From assembly GCF_042242105.1 (NCBI RefSeq), contig NC_092032.1, forward strand, positions 13,999,915 through 14,063,914: DNA of 64,000 bases. The letters run 5' to 3'. Positions within the stretch are counted from its first letter, which is position 1. Each line of letters begins with the position of its first letter. This document shows, piece after piece, positions 1-17,378 of this stretch. The translations under genes and the position numbers were made by a program. The notes below the pieces were generated by a model that worked only from the letters and a program-made list of their open reading frames with translations, was not told the origin of the DNA and made no database searches. This DNA comes from Pempheris klunzingeri (Eukaryota > Chordata > Actinopteri > Acropomatiformes > Pempheridae).

Positions 1-1009
1 AAGAGGGCCAGATGTGGCGGAAGAGTTCATCCCATTTGCCATAGCAGCCCTGAATAATGCAATGTTGAGCTCTGTCTGTATAGATGTGGGGTTATACTGT
101 ATGCATAAACACAACTGTAGTATATTTCTGCATATGTGGCAAGTTGAATATTGTGCTTTTTAGGAGTGGGAATTATGAGGTTACATATCATGAGACATAT
201 AATTTGTTTACTGCCAGAGATTTTCCCATACCATTTGTAGCATGCCATTTATAGTATACATTTATGTCTCTGGGTGTGTTAGGCCATCATGGGAAATGTT
301 GCCAATCAATGAGAAGCACTACTCATCTTGTCAGGTAATTGGATTAGCCAAAAAACAGGTCTTTTAGAAACTTTCCTATATGACTGTATTACATCATCCC
401 TATCTCCCACCCTTAGAGTATGTGTATGTGTCCATGTGGAATATGTACGTGTGGAGGGTATGAAAACAAATTTGCCATTCAGACAAAAAAATATCTGTTT
501 ATAGAAAACTATTTTTTCAGGTATAATTTAAACAGGAAAAGACACGAGAGCGGCAGCAGATTATCAAATCAAACTACTACTATAGAAAACTTGTTATTTA
601 TGTCATTGTTTTTCTTTAATGTTGATGGAGCAGCGTCACCTCCATCCACACCCAGAAGGACTTCATTTCTCTAATGTATTGTGAAACATCACACTCAAAG
701 TAAATCTATTCATTTACATCATACTGATTATACTGACATCCTGTAATGCTCTTGTTATCGTGAATGCAGCACACACTTATTAAACACAGATACCACAGAA
801 TTATTATGTAGTCTGGGACACAAAAGTTAGATCATATCTCTTCAAGGCGATCCTGGAAAATTTTATTTAATGTGTGAAAACCAAAAAATTAAATATGAAC
901 AACACTGACACTTTAAAGTAGCTCACTGAGTTGTTTGTTTTGTTTTTGACTCACTTTTTTTCAAACCGATGTTTTCCTCAAGCAGTATTAAATAGTGTGC
1001 GTTGACGGG

Positions 1010-1060
1010 CTAAATATGGCTCTTCCCACCATGTTCCCACCCCTCATCACCTAAATATGG
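1010..1060 (+). promoter_or_regulatory. Paired CArG-like boxes
   Basis: The identical ten-mer CTAAATATGG occurs at 1010-1019 and 1051-1060, 41 bp apart (about four helical turns). It differs by one base from the SRF consensus CC(A/T)6GG and also resembles an MEF2 site. The pair lies in intergenic DNA next to the rnf32 side of the shh domain. Binding is inference. Confidence 0.3.
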
Positions 1061-2280
1061 ACTCATCCATCGTAGTACATGTAGGGTAGGAGGAGGAGAC
1101 AGCGGGGTCCTGTGCAGACATGGAAAGTCCCCAATTATGTGGTAATTCTAGAGAGTGGTTGTGATATTTATTCTTATTGCCCAAAGAACTTGGCATTTAT
1201 GAGACGTACCACAAACACATTCCCCACAGCACAGGCAAACTTCAGGCTCCTCGCACTCGTTCAATCAGCTGAAATAGCAGGTAGTGCTGATTTATGGTGG
1301 AGTTTGGAGGGAAGTCTCCTGCAGCCCTGCTTTTTTAATTCAGGCGCTCCTTTAAAAATATGAAATAAGTTAATTACATCTACAGTAGCTTATCTTTGAG
1401 AAGGTTGATTAATATGTGTGTAACTCTTCACAGCCATGTCAGGCACTGCTTTGTGTTTCCAGTCCAAGGATTATAGCTTCCTTTTTACTGTGTTGATTTA
1501 GGAAACATAATCAAATTCTTTACCGAGCATTGATGCATCTAGAAATTACACCAAAAAACACCAGCATCTTTTATTTAGCAAAATTACTGCCTCATATTGT
1601 GCCTTTAACACCCTACAAAGGTCAATCGACTGCACTCTGCCCTGACTGTGCTTAAAAGGTGTGATTTGAGTCGACTGGATGTGCATTGTATGTAATCAGC
1701 ATGGAGTCAAAATGTAAGGATGAAAGGGAACGTGTGGAAGTTGCAATGCCTCTCAGACGCAGCGGGGGTGGCTGGATTTTCAGTGCTCACGACTTCACAG
1801 GGCACAATTTATGGCCATTATGGTGGTCTATTTCTAGCTATAGTGATGGATTCTGCTCAATTATTGTCCATTATGGAGAAAGATGGCTGCACCACCATGC
1901 CAGAAGTTATCGGTTCCCGCTGCAGTGGCATTACATTGAAATCATTTCTGCATGTTCAGCTCAGCTAAAAGTAATCTAAACTATACTTATGGCCCCTTGT
2001 AACAGGTTGCATATCTGCATTTGAACTGTTTCTTCAAAGAATTATTTCCTGTTTTTCAGATTGTTTCATTTGAATAACCTTAGACGTAGTATCTCACAAG
2101 GCCAATGTGAATATTATATTGTGAATATTAGAGAAGGACCCAAAATAAATACATGTATATTTTATTTGCTGTGCTATTATTTGTTTCCCTAGTGTTAAAT
2201 AACCTGGTAAACCTTTACGTTAGTCTAAGGATTCCTTGTGGGGGTCCCTAATGCCCTGGTTTGCAAACTTTAGCATGACC

Positions 2281-2400
2281 GGCTACATCAAGTCAGTTTT
2301 ATTTATACAGCCCAAAATCACAAATCACACTTTGCCTCAGTGGTCTTTACAGTCTGTCCAGCATACAACACCCACTATTCTTAGACCCTCCAATAAATAG
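2281..2400 (+). repeat. Teleost interspersed repeat fragment
   Basis: The stretch reading TTTTATTTATACAGCCC, then AAAATCACAAATCAC, TTTGCCTCAGTGG and TTTACAGTCTGTCCAGCATA matches a sequence I recognise as recurring throughout teleost genomes. Class not assigned. Boundaries approximate. Confidence 0.6.
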
Positions 2401-2879
2401 CTTACTGTAGGAACCTAACAAAGCAGAACCATATCATTAGCTGACTCTGTTTTGCTTGTCGATGTACGCCGAAATTGCAATAAAATTATTTTTTTTATTA
2501 TAAGATTCATAGCTCCACACTGCTATACAATGAAACGCATGCTTAAGACTTTTTTTACAGGAGCATAGACCTTTTTATCCGAAACACGGAGCCAACGCTA
2601 GCTTAATTAGCTTATATAAATCTGCCGTGAAATGAGAAGCTGCTACCTGTGTCTGAAATTATGGACCTATTGTTTTTAAAAATAAAAGTTATTTCAAGTG
2701 GTTCATCTGCCGCTGTTATTATTATAAACTTTGTTAAGAGCTGTGGTAAAACAAAAAGTTGGCATAGCAACAGTAACTCGGGAAACTGAGCAAATTATGC
2801 ATAATTATTGAGTTATTATCTCAACTGAAATGCATCTCACAACATCCACGATCTTTGAGTGTGTTTTGGATCATCACAT

Positions 2880-3470
2880 TGCTAATTATCTAGCAATTTT
2901 CCAACACTGGTGCTGCCCTACACACTACACATATCCAATAAATAACCCTCCATAGCCATTCTCCTGCTTCCAATATGTTCATGTCTGAGTAATGGAGAAG
3001 AATTGGGAAATAGAGGGTGAGTATTATTCCTGGCATTGGGGCGCTGCAGTGGCTGTCGTCTCGCCAGAGCTCAGGCTGGCAGTCAGCACAAACTGGGGGT
3101 AATTGAGAGGGAGAAGTCCCGGCCAGTTGCACAGGGGGGCCTCCACGGGCCTCTGAATGCCACCGTAGCCCCCAGCGGACATTAATCAAAATGCCCGATC
3201 AATAACTTCTCAAGTGCTAATAAGCACTGGCACATTTCATGATATGTGAGCCCCTTCATCATTTCAACTACCCGGAGATTTATAGGAAATCCATTGTTAG
3301 GTCCAAAGTATGAGGTAATGTAGCACTTAGTAAATGAAGTAAAACCAAAAGCCTGAGGTGATTTGTATTTCATTTACAAAGGACATGTCTAATCATTAGG
3401 AGCTCCATCTCTCTGAAAAGCAACCAAACGGCTGTAATGAAGGCTGTGTTCTTATATAGCTTACTTACTC
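2880..3470. promoter_or_regulatory. Candidate conserved noncoding element A (shh domain)
   Basis: This block is more complex in composition than its surroundings and dense in homeodomain-type cores: GCTAATTATC near 2881, GGGTAATTGAG near 3099, CATTAATCAAAA near 3180, plus TCTAATCATTAG near 3390. There is no coding frame and no repeat signature. Its place, a few kb upstream of rnf32 on the shh side, is where mammals carry epithelial shh enhancers such as MFCS4. The assignment is inference; I cannot align it. Confidence 0.35.
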
Positions 3471-3479
3471 AGCAGTGAT

Positions 3480-3800
3480 GCAGGAGATAACGGCAAATAG
3501 TGAAGCCTCACCGTCCTCCACTCCTGATCGCTTCCCTCCCAGATAGCCATGGGGGACTCCTATCCACCATGGAGTGATTAAAGTCATGTTAGGGAAGCAT
3601 TATGGGTCAAGCCATAAAATAATTTGATTTCTGTCCCCCTTCACTGTCTCCTATCAAAGTGATTGGTCTCTTGGTCATCTCACTGGCTGACATAATTGTT
3701 AATTAACCATTATGGGCTGCCCTCTCTCATCTATATCTCACAGCAATTACTCATTTGACAACAATGTGATATATCACAGTGTATGATGTATGGACACAGA
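3480..3800. promoter_or_regulatory. Candidate conserved noncoding element B
   Basis: A run of AT-rich factor-like cores includes AAGTGATTGG near 3657, TAATTGTTAATTAACC near 3692, GCAATTACTC near 3743 and TTGACAACAATG near 3755. Non-repetitive and non-coding. It may be a separate module or part of element A. Purely pattern-based. Confidence 0.3.
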
Positions 3801-4309
3801 CCTGTTTTATGAGCATGACCTGCCTCAGTATCTTGAAAGTGTTGCACATTTACACATGTCTAGATGCGTCATTTACTCAACTATTGATTACCGTCATTTT
3901 GCTTCATCTGATGTTTTGTACAGGTGCCTGAGATGAATCGCAGTGGTTTAGCTTAAAGTCTCATTTAGCACCGCAGCATACAAATGAGCACTGAAGAGCT
4001 ACACGCAGCTTTTTTCTTTTCTTTTTTTAACCTTTCGCTTAAGTCATCAGCTCTTTGCACGTCAAGGTGAGTTGTCTTTTCAAAAATACCACAGATCAGG
4101 TAAAGAGGTCCAGGGGGAAGAAAGTTAAATAAAAAGCTCTTTAAAATGGTATTCATAGAGAAAAAGACAAACAATGTACTTGTTGAAAATAAAAGCGCAC
4201 ACTGAAATCCATTCTGATGACAGTTGAGAATGCAGGCTTTATGGGGGACTTGAGCCCCATCTTTGCCATATCTTTTAAGCATGATTATTTACTTAAAAAA
4301 ACAAACCAA

Positions 4310-4680
4310 AGCCCCAAGTCTGGCATTGTGGACGACAGGCCTTTGATTGAGCTCTGAGCTTGAATTCTTAACTAATAAATTGCTCCACGCCTTTGTCTGC
4401 GGCATTAACAGCAGTGGTCTGCGTTTTTCTTGCCCTAATCTCAAGAATGCAGCAGCCTCTTGAGAAGCTCAGGGGTTTCCTCCTCTCCCAGAGCCAGGTC
4501 TTCACTTTGTTTTCTTAGAGGACTCCCTGGATTGACAGGCCTCACCGTTAGCCCTCTCGTCGGCCATCTGTTTTCACCGATTCAGGCTGAACACATCAAA
4601 GTCAATCAAGGCTGCAAAGCATTTTAAAAGTCACACACCCCCACGCTGTGTGTGAGAAATAAAGCAAACTTTTCATCGGG
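4310..4680. promoter_or_regulatory. Candidate conserved noncoding element C
   Basis: Balanced-composition, non-repetitive, non-coding block containing TCF/LEF-like cores on both strands (CCTTTGATTG near 4339; ACATCAAAG near 4594) and homeobox-type cores (CTTAACTAATAAATTG near 4366). It sits about 1.2 kb upstream of the rnf32 promoter. Candidate enhancer by position and composition only. Confidence 0.35.
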
Positions 4681-4994
4681 CTCACAAAAAGAGACGTTTC
4701 GGGCTGTGTGTTTGTGTGCATGGTTTTCCATGTGAGGGTGACCTGGGAGGGATCCCTGAGCTCACAGCACAGGTATGAGCAGCTTAGCTTTGTTCAGTGC
4801 CTTCTCTGACGACAGCTTGGTGAGTCACCTAGACACATTGACTAACCTCCTTTGGTCAGGTTCCAACTATTCACTGACAACTCCCTGACATTAAAATAAT
4901 CATTAGTGAGATTGAGACAAGTTCTCAAAGAGCAAGAGTGTCTTTGCATGGTGATGGAAGGGAATAGACATAGAAAACTATGTAAAAATGAAAC

Positions 4995-5230
4995 TATCCA
5001 CAGAGGTATTCAGATCCTTTACTTCAATGAAAATGTGCAACATTGTAGAAAGACACAATTACAATTAAAAATCTGCGTCTTACCACAGCAAAATTACACA
5101 ACATACATTCATATCATAAGTGAAGGTATTCGTTATGTTGCAGAAGGTTGTTTTATCGTTGTTTTATTGTTACTGGGCAAGGGGGAGCACATTTTTAAAA
5201 TTCTATATACTGTTGGGTAGTTTATCTACA
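4995..5230 (+). repeat. Teleost interspersed repeat fragment
   Basis: GAGGTATTCAGATCCTTTACTT at the left end is the signature of a small repeat widespread in teleosts, in which the phrase about a ten-letter ATTCAGATCC core followed by a TTTACTT tract recurs. The body is decayed and the right boundary is uncertain. Confidence 0.55.
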
Positions 5231-5750
5231 ACCGTCCATAATATCTTATAAACAAATCTACAGTGTTAGTAACTAGTAAATGTAGCTGCCAGCCTGGAAA
5301 ATAGAGAAGAGTAAAGGGCCTGTTGCTGTAATTGTATTGGTTTGTGGAGAGCATGGAAGCAGGGTAAAGAGATGGAGAGGGTGCAGTGTTGATGCTCTCC
5401 TGTCAGCTGACAGCTGTCCTGTTTTCTCTCAGATTTTACTCTGGTTAATGTATGTGTAGGGTTATATAATATATCACTCATTCATGTTCTCTGTGGTATA
5501 CAAAGCCACTCCAATATAATTTTGTTCAAACCTCATAAAACATCAATAAAAAATGTGAAATATCACAGTAGTAAATGTATTTTGTTGCATTGTGAACATG
5601 AAAAATAATAATATAACATAATTAAAAACATTAAAAACCTCATAGGCACAGGAGACATCCAACGTATTACAGCATTATATAATCAGTTAATAAAGACATA
5701 AACCACATCACACAATTGAAGTTATGATGATATTTTGTTAATGTGGAAGA

Positions 5751-5866
5751 AATAACCAATCAGCTAACCCAGAAGTCTCAGCTCAGCCAATCAGAGGCAG
5801 CGATGAGGAAAGGAGGCGGGCCTTGACTTGGTTACCTGGTAACCTGTCAAACACTGTGTTGATAGG
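5751..5866 (+). promoter_or_regulatory. rnf32 promoter with two CCAAT boxes and RFX X-box
   Basis: Immediately upstream of the proposed start ATG (5867) lie CCAAT boxes at 5756-5760 and 5787-5791, a GC-box-like GGAGGCGGGCC at 5812-5822, and GTTACCTGGTAAC at 5831-5843. The last is a perfect match to the RFX X-box GTNRCC-N-RGYAAC, 23 bp before the ATG. NF-Y sites near an X-box are a known arrangement in RFX targets. RFX factors drive ciliary and spermatogenic genes, which fits the testis expression described for mammalian RNF32. Expression here is inference. Confidence 0.7.
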
Positions 5867-13607
<7,741 letters not shown>

Positions 13608-14014
13608 CCAGGTACAAAATTATGCAGGATGGTATTTTAGATTATCTCATGCAGTAATATTTGTAACCTCAGGTATCTTTTATTGTATGCAAAATGATCA
13701 CAATGTTTTACGGTGAATGACGAGATCAAAAGAGTAGTTCCAATAATTTAGGAAATATGCATAGTCACTTTATTACTGAGTGCCAGAGAGAGAGAAAAGA
13801 TCTAATGTCTGTGCATTAAGTATGAAACTGGAGCCAAGAACTAGCTTGGCTCTCCCAAAGTTCAAAGGTCTGAAGCTCACTAATTGAATGCCACATTATA
13901 TTTCATTTGCTTAATCTGCACATAAAAAGAAATGTAAACATGACAGTTTTTGGTTGTTGCTGTACCTATTTCTTTGCAAAGAGCTGTAACTTCCTGCAGT
14001 CTCGTCACCGTGAG

Positions 14015-14027
14015 GTTGCCAGGCAAC
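14015..14027. promoter_or_regulatory. RFX X-box at the centre of the palindromic element
   Basis: GTTGCCAGGCAAC is a perfect X-box and also the symmetry centre of the foldback element. Any copy of the family preserving this centre would bring an RFX-like site with it. Confidence 0.5.
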
Positions 14028-14373
14028 CAGTGGAGACTACAGAAAATCACTGCATCCTGCCTTTGGTAGTTACAGCATGTGACTTTCACACACTGATCTG
14101 TCTACATTATTGTGTGCAGATTAATTTTTTTTTTCAACTTTGGTCTACTCTGGCTTCCATACTTTATGCTAGGCTAAGCTAAGCTAATCGGGCCCTAGGT
14201 CTGGCTCCGTACTTAATGCAAAGACATGAGAGGTTTCAATCCTGTCATCTAACTCTTGGCATGAATTTGAATGATCTTATTAAACGGCTTTGTTGAATAA
14301 TTGATTCGGCATTCTACAACCTGTTATTTCTGTAAAACAAACCTACTATGGGTGCAGTTCTGATAATGGAAGC

Positions 14374-14379
14374 AATAAA
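14374..14379 (+). terminator. Candidate rnf32 polyadenylation signal
   Basis: AATAAA is the first canonical hexamer after the rnf32 stop (13605-13607), implying a 3' UTR of roughly 780 nt. ATTAAA near 14278 is an alternative. It lies in the segment inserted within the palindromic element. Confidence 0.5.
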
Positions 14380-14655
14380 ATCACTGCTTTATGTCAACAT
14401 ATTGATTTCTTTAGTATGAAACCGTGTAATAAGCAGGTTAACATATAGTGAGCCTGTGATTATTTCAAGTAATTCAAGGATGATTCAAGAGCCCTTCGCT
14501 TCATGTCAGGGACCTGCACTGTTTTGCAATGACTGGCTCACTGCACATTATCCTTAACATATTTCCCATAATGCCAAACTACTCCTTTACTCATCTGTCA
14601 ATCAGTATTGACGTCACAATGATGAATGAAAAGACATTGAAAGCATTTTTCTACT

Positions 14656-14661
14656 TTTATT
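14656..14661 (-). terminator. Candidate lmbr1 polyadenylation signal
   Basis: TTTATT on the + strand reads AATAAA on the gene strand. Cleavage would fall near 14635, about 260 bp from the convergent rnf32 end. Confidence 0.5.
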
Positions 14662-17310
14662 TGCAAACACACAAACATCAAAAATAACGGAACATACATT
14701 TAGCAAACTGAAAAATCGTAAAAAAATACATTCACAAAACATGTACCAAAAATGACATGCAGACCAACTGACATACAGACAGAAAAAAAAGCTGCTTCAC
14801 TTGCGGTACAGGCCAACTCTCAACTTTTGAAACCCCCACACAACACAGAGATGTACTGTAAAGGCAACCAGAAAAGCTTGCTTGAATATAAAATGGCCTT
14901 TTCAGGTCCTCAGAAGCTATTGGGGGTATGATTGTGAGACTGTATGATTGTTGCAGAGCCCGGTGTCACTACAGTCTGCAGTTGAATGGATGTTATGCAA
15001 ATCTATGATGAAGGTGGGGGGAAAATTGTTCTTGCATTTTATCCAAATAGTCTATTTGTTTTTACTTCCACTACTTTATCCAACAGCTAAAATTATTTTT
15101 TGCCAATTTACAGTATGGACTATCTTGATCATCCAACAGATCAGTATGGTCTTAACATCAATAAAATAGCTAAGAGACGCATTACACGAATAAAATGGCA
15201 CCCAATATTCCAGAGGGCCTACCATGTTTCTGCCATGAAGAGGCCTGCTTTGGGCTTCACATGGCAGGAGCTGTTATTTGTTTAGGTCGCCCTTCACAAA
15301 ACATTCTCAGGTCTAATTTGCTCAAAGGAAGATGGCTTCAGCATGAGTTTTGTGATTGTTGCAAAATCTTGTTTGTAATGTAGTAACAACCGATGGTAGA
15401 CAGCTTTGGTGTGAAACATTCCCTGTCTTAAGAAATAAGTTTCAAATGCATATATAAATTAAAAAGTCCTTACTCCCTTTTCTTGTCATCATCATGACGT
15501 CGCTTCAGTGACCATGAAGACACACATCTATTAACACCATAAAAACATCATTCGATCACTTAACCCGATTCTAGCAAGTGTGCAAGTTTTATGGGTCTGA
15601 AAATGGAGCCTCCCACTAGATAAGAGCTGCTGTGACGACATTCATGGCAAAAAGCAATGTGTATGTTATATCTAGCTGGCTTTAGACTAGAAACTCGGTG
15701 GCGTACAGGGGATCACAGTGGAACTGTCTAGAGACGAACCATGTAGATGTACACACATTTACATGTACATCAACAAACAACACAGAACAAGAAACAACCT
15801 TAACATTAAGCCTGCGTGACGCTTGTCGTATAAGGCATTTAAGGTGGTTCTGGAGACAAAGAACATCACAGTTCAGAAGATTATGCAGCAGTACACCAAC
15901 ATGTAAATGGGGCCTGAGTCACCAAGTCTTTCTACCGGCGGCAAAGTTGCACATTTTTCACTGATGCGTTCTGTATGTGAAGACAGTTACAGGTTTGCAT
16001 TAGATTTAGATGTTTATAAAAAAATATGTACAACAAAATACAGATTGCTTAGTGAGTCAGACCCTCAGTGGGCTCAGTGAGAGCCCAATATTTACATCCA
16101 AATAATGCAAAAAATGTATGAAACGTAATATAATATGTACATGTAAATACAACATTTACAAAACAATTGACAAATTTTTCTGTGCCCTGTGAATTTAAAA
16201 TAGATTTTTTTGGGATGAGCAAAAATGTGATGACATTTTCTTAACATGTGCATAATACAATTTTTGGAAATTCAACCACAGGACCAGCTCCAAATGCACT
16301 AAAGCATTCTGCTGACTGGAACCGAAGGGGATACAACTCCCACATACTGTAATTTCCCATTTGTAGAGTAGCTCAAGTCTAATCTAGAGCACCTAAAAAA
16401 AGTTCTTACCCTACTTCATATAATCTAATGACATCATCAATAAAGTTAAAGCGCACTTGAGTAAAGCCAAATAAAATACGAGTGCTAAAGTCTGAGGCCC
16501 ATCACTGATGACAGTGCCGATGCATATGATGTGAATAGTATTGCCGTGCAGTTTTTTTGTTGTTGTTTTTTTGGTTTTTTAATGTACTGGCTGTGATGGG
16601 TGTGAATAAAGGACTTCTTTCATGCTTCACTAAGCACATTTTGAATTTTTCACATTTTGAGCTTAAACAAATCAAAAATGACTAAATGACACCTTTTCAT
16701 GCCTGTTATCAGTTCACATTACAACCAAAGACCAATGATGTGAGACCAAATCTGTAAATGCTCCATGTATCACTGACACCGATTACCGTGGACATACTGC
16801 CATTAAAAAATGACTCACTGAATTGTGGAGCTCTGTTTACTATACCAAGTACAGAGGAGGAGCAGAAAGGTGATGAAAAGAACCCACTGCCTTTTATTTA
16901 GATGTAAGACGTAGAAAAAAGACAGGAGGTGCATTGTTTCACCTGCTACACCCTCTTGGTTTTGTCTAGTGCAGTTGTGAGGAGGTTGTAGGAGAAAAAC
17001 AGGTAGCGATGCCGGGGGGAGGAGAGCGCCCCTGAAGCAAGAGATGGGTGGTTTAAAGTCACAGTCGTGTTTGAGGTCAACATCAAGGTCACTGCAGTGA
17101 TGCCAGTCTATTTCACTCCTCAGTCTCATCCCTGGCTCTGTCCCAGCTTCCATCCGAGACGCAGAGGATGGAATGTCACGAAGCTAAATTGCTCTCAGCC
17201 TCCATTTGCAGCATCCATCAGACACTGCCTGGGTTTATTAAGTTCCTTCCAATCCCTTTCACCTTTCAGCAGTCAGGCAGTACTGTCGAAATCTCCCTTT
17301 GGCTGTGCTA

Positions 17311-17361
17311 AGGTGTGTGTGTATGTATGTATTTATGTGTGTGTGTGTGTGTGTGTGTGTG
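17311..17361 (-). repeat. (CA)n tract just after the lmbr1 stop codon
   Basis: On the gene strand, an AC repeat with ACAT interruptions begins about 17 nt after the TGA and is transcribed in the 3' UTR. Confidence 0.9.
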
Positions 17362-17378
17362 TTGATCTATCGTCCCTT

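Larger units (their letters stand above)
1..5746. other. Right end of the shh-rnf32 intergenic region
   Basis: No coding exon is recognisable here. Open frames are short, use non-ATG starts or lack splice context. In the conserved vertebrate block shh lies beyond this side, so this is the rnf32-proximal end of the shh regulatory desert. Positions 1-1000, 1061-2280, 2401-2880 and 5231-5746 are AT-rich with nothing I can name. The rest holds a CArG-like pair, two repeat fragments and three candidate regulatory blocks, listed separately. Confidence 0.7.
13732..14586. mobile_element. Palindromic teleost MITE-like element between rnf32 and lmbr1
   Basis: Imperfect terminal inverted repeats are visible: AGTAGTTCC...TAGGAAATATGCAT at 13733-13762 and, inverted, ACATATTTCCCATAAT...AAACTACTCC at 14558-14584. 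Inside are signature phrases of a very abundant teleost foldback element: GAGCCAAGAACTAGCTTGGCTC (13833), AAGCTCACTAATTGA (13873), CTTCCTGCAGTCTCGTC (13990) and GCTAGGCTAAGCTAAGCTAA (14168). The centre carries GTTGCCAGGCAAC. About 290 bp of unrelated sequence (14265-14555) appears inserted before the right end. It overlaps the rnf32 3' UTR. A second, shorter copy lies at 20665-20945. Confidence 0.75.
14640..17378 (-). other. lmbr1 3' UTR (proposed)
   Basis: Sequence between the lmbr1 stop (17379-17381) and the last reverse-strand AATAAA before rnf32. No exon of either gene is recognised, and there are long A/T-rich stretches typical of 3' UTR. A long UTR is inferred from the polyadenylation signal and the absence of any other gene; earlier polyadenylation (for example near 16893, TTTATT on the + strand) is possible. 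Confidence 0.5.
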
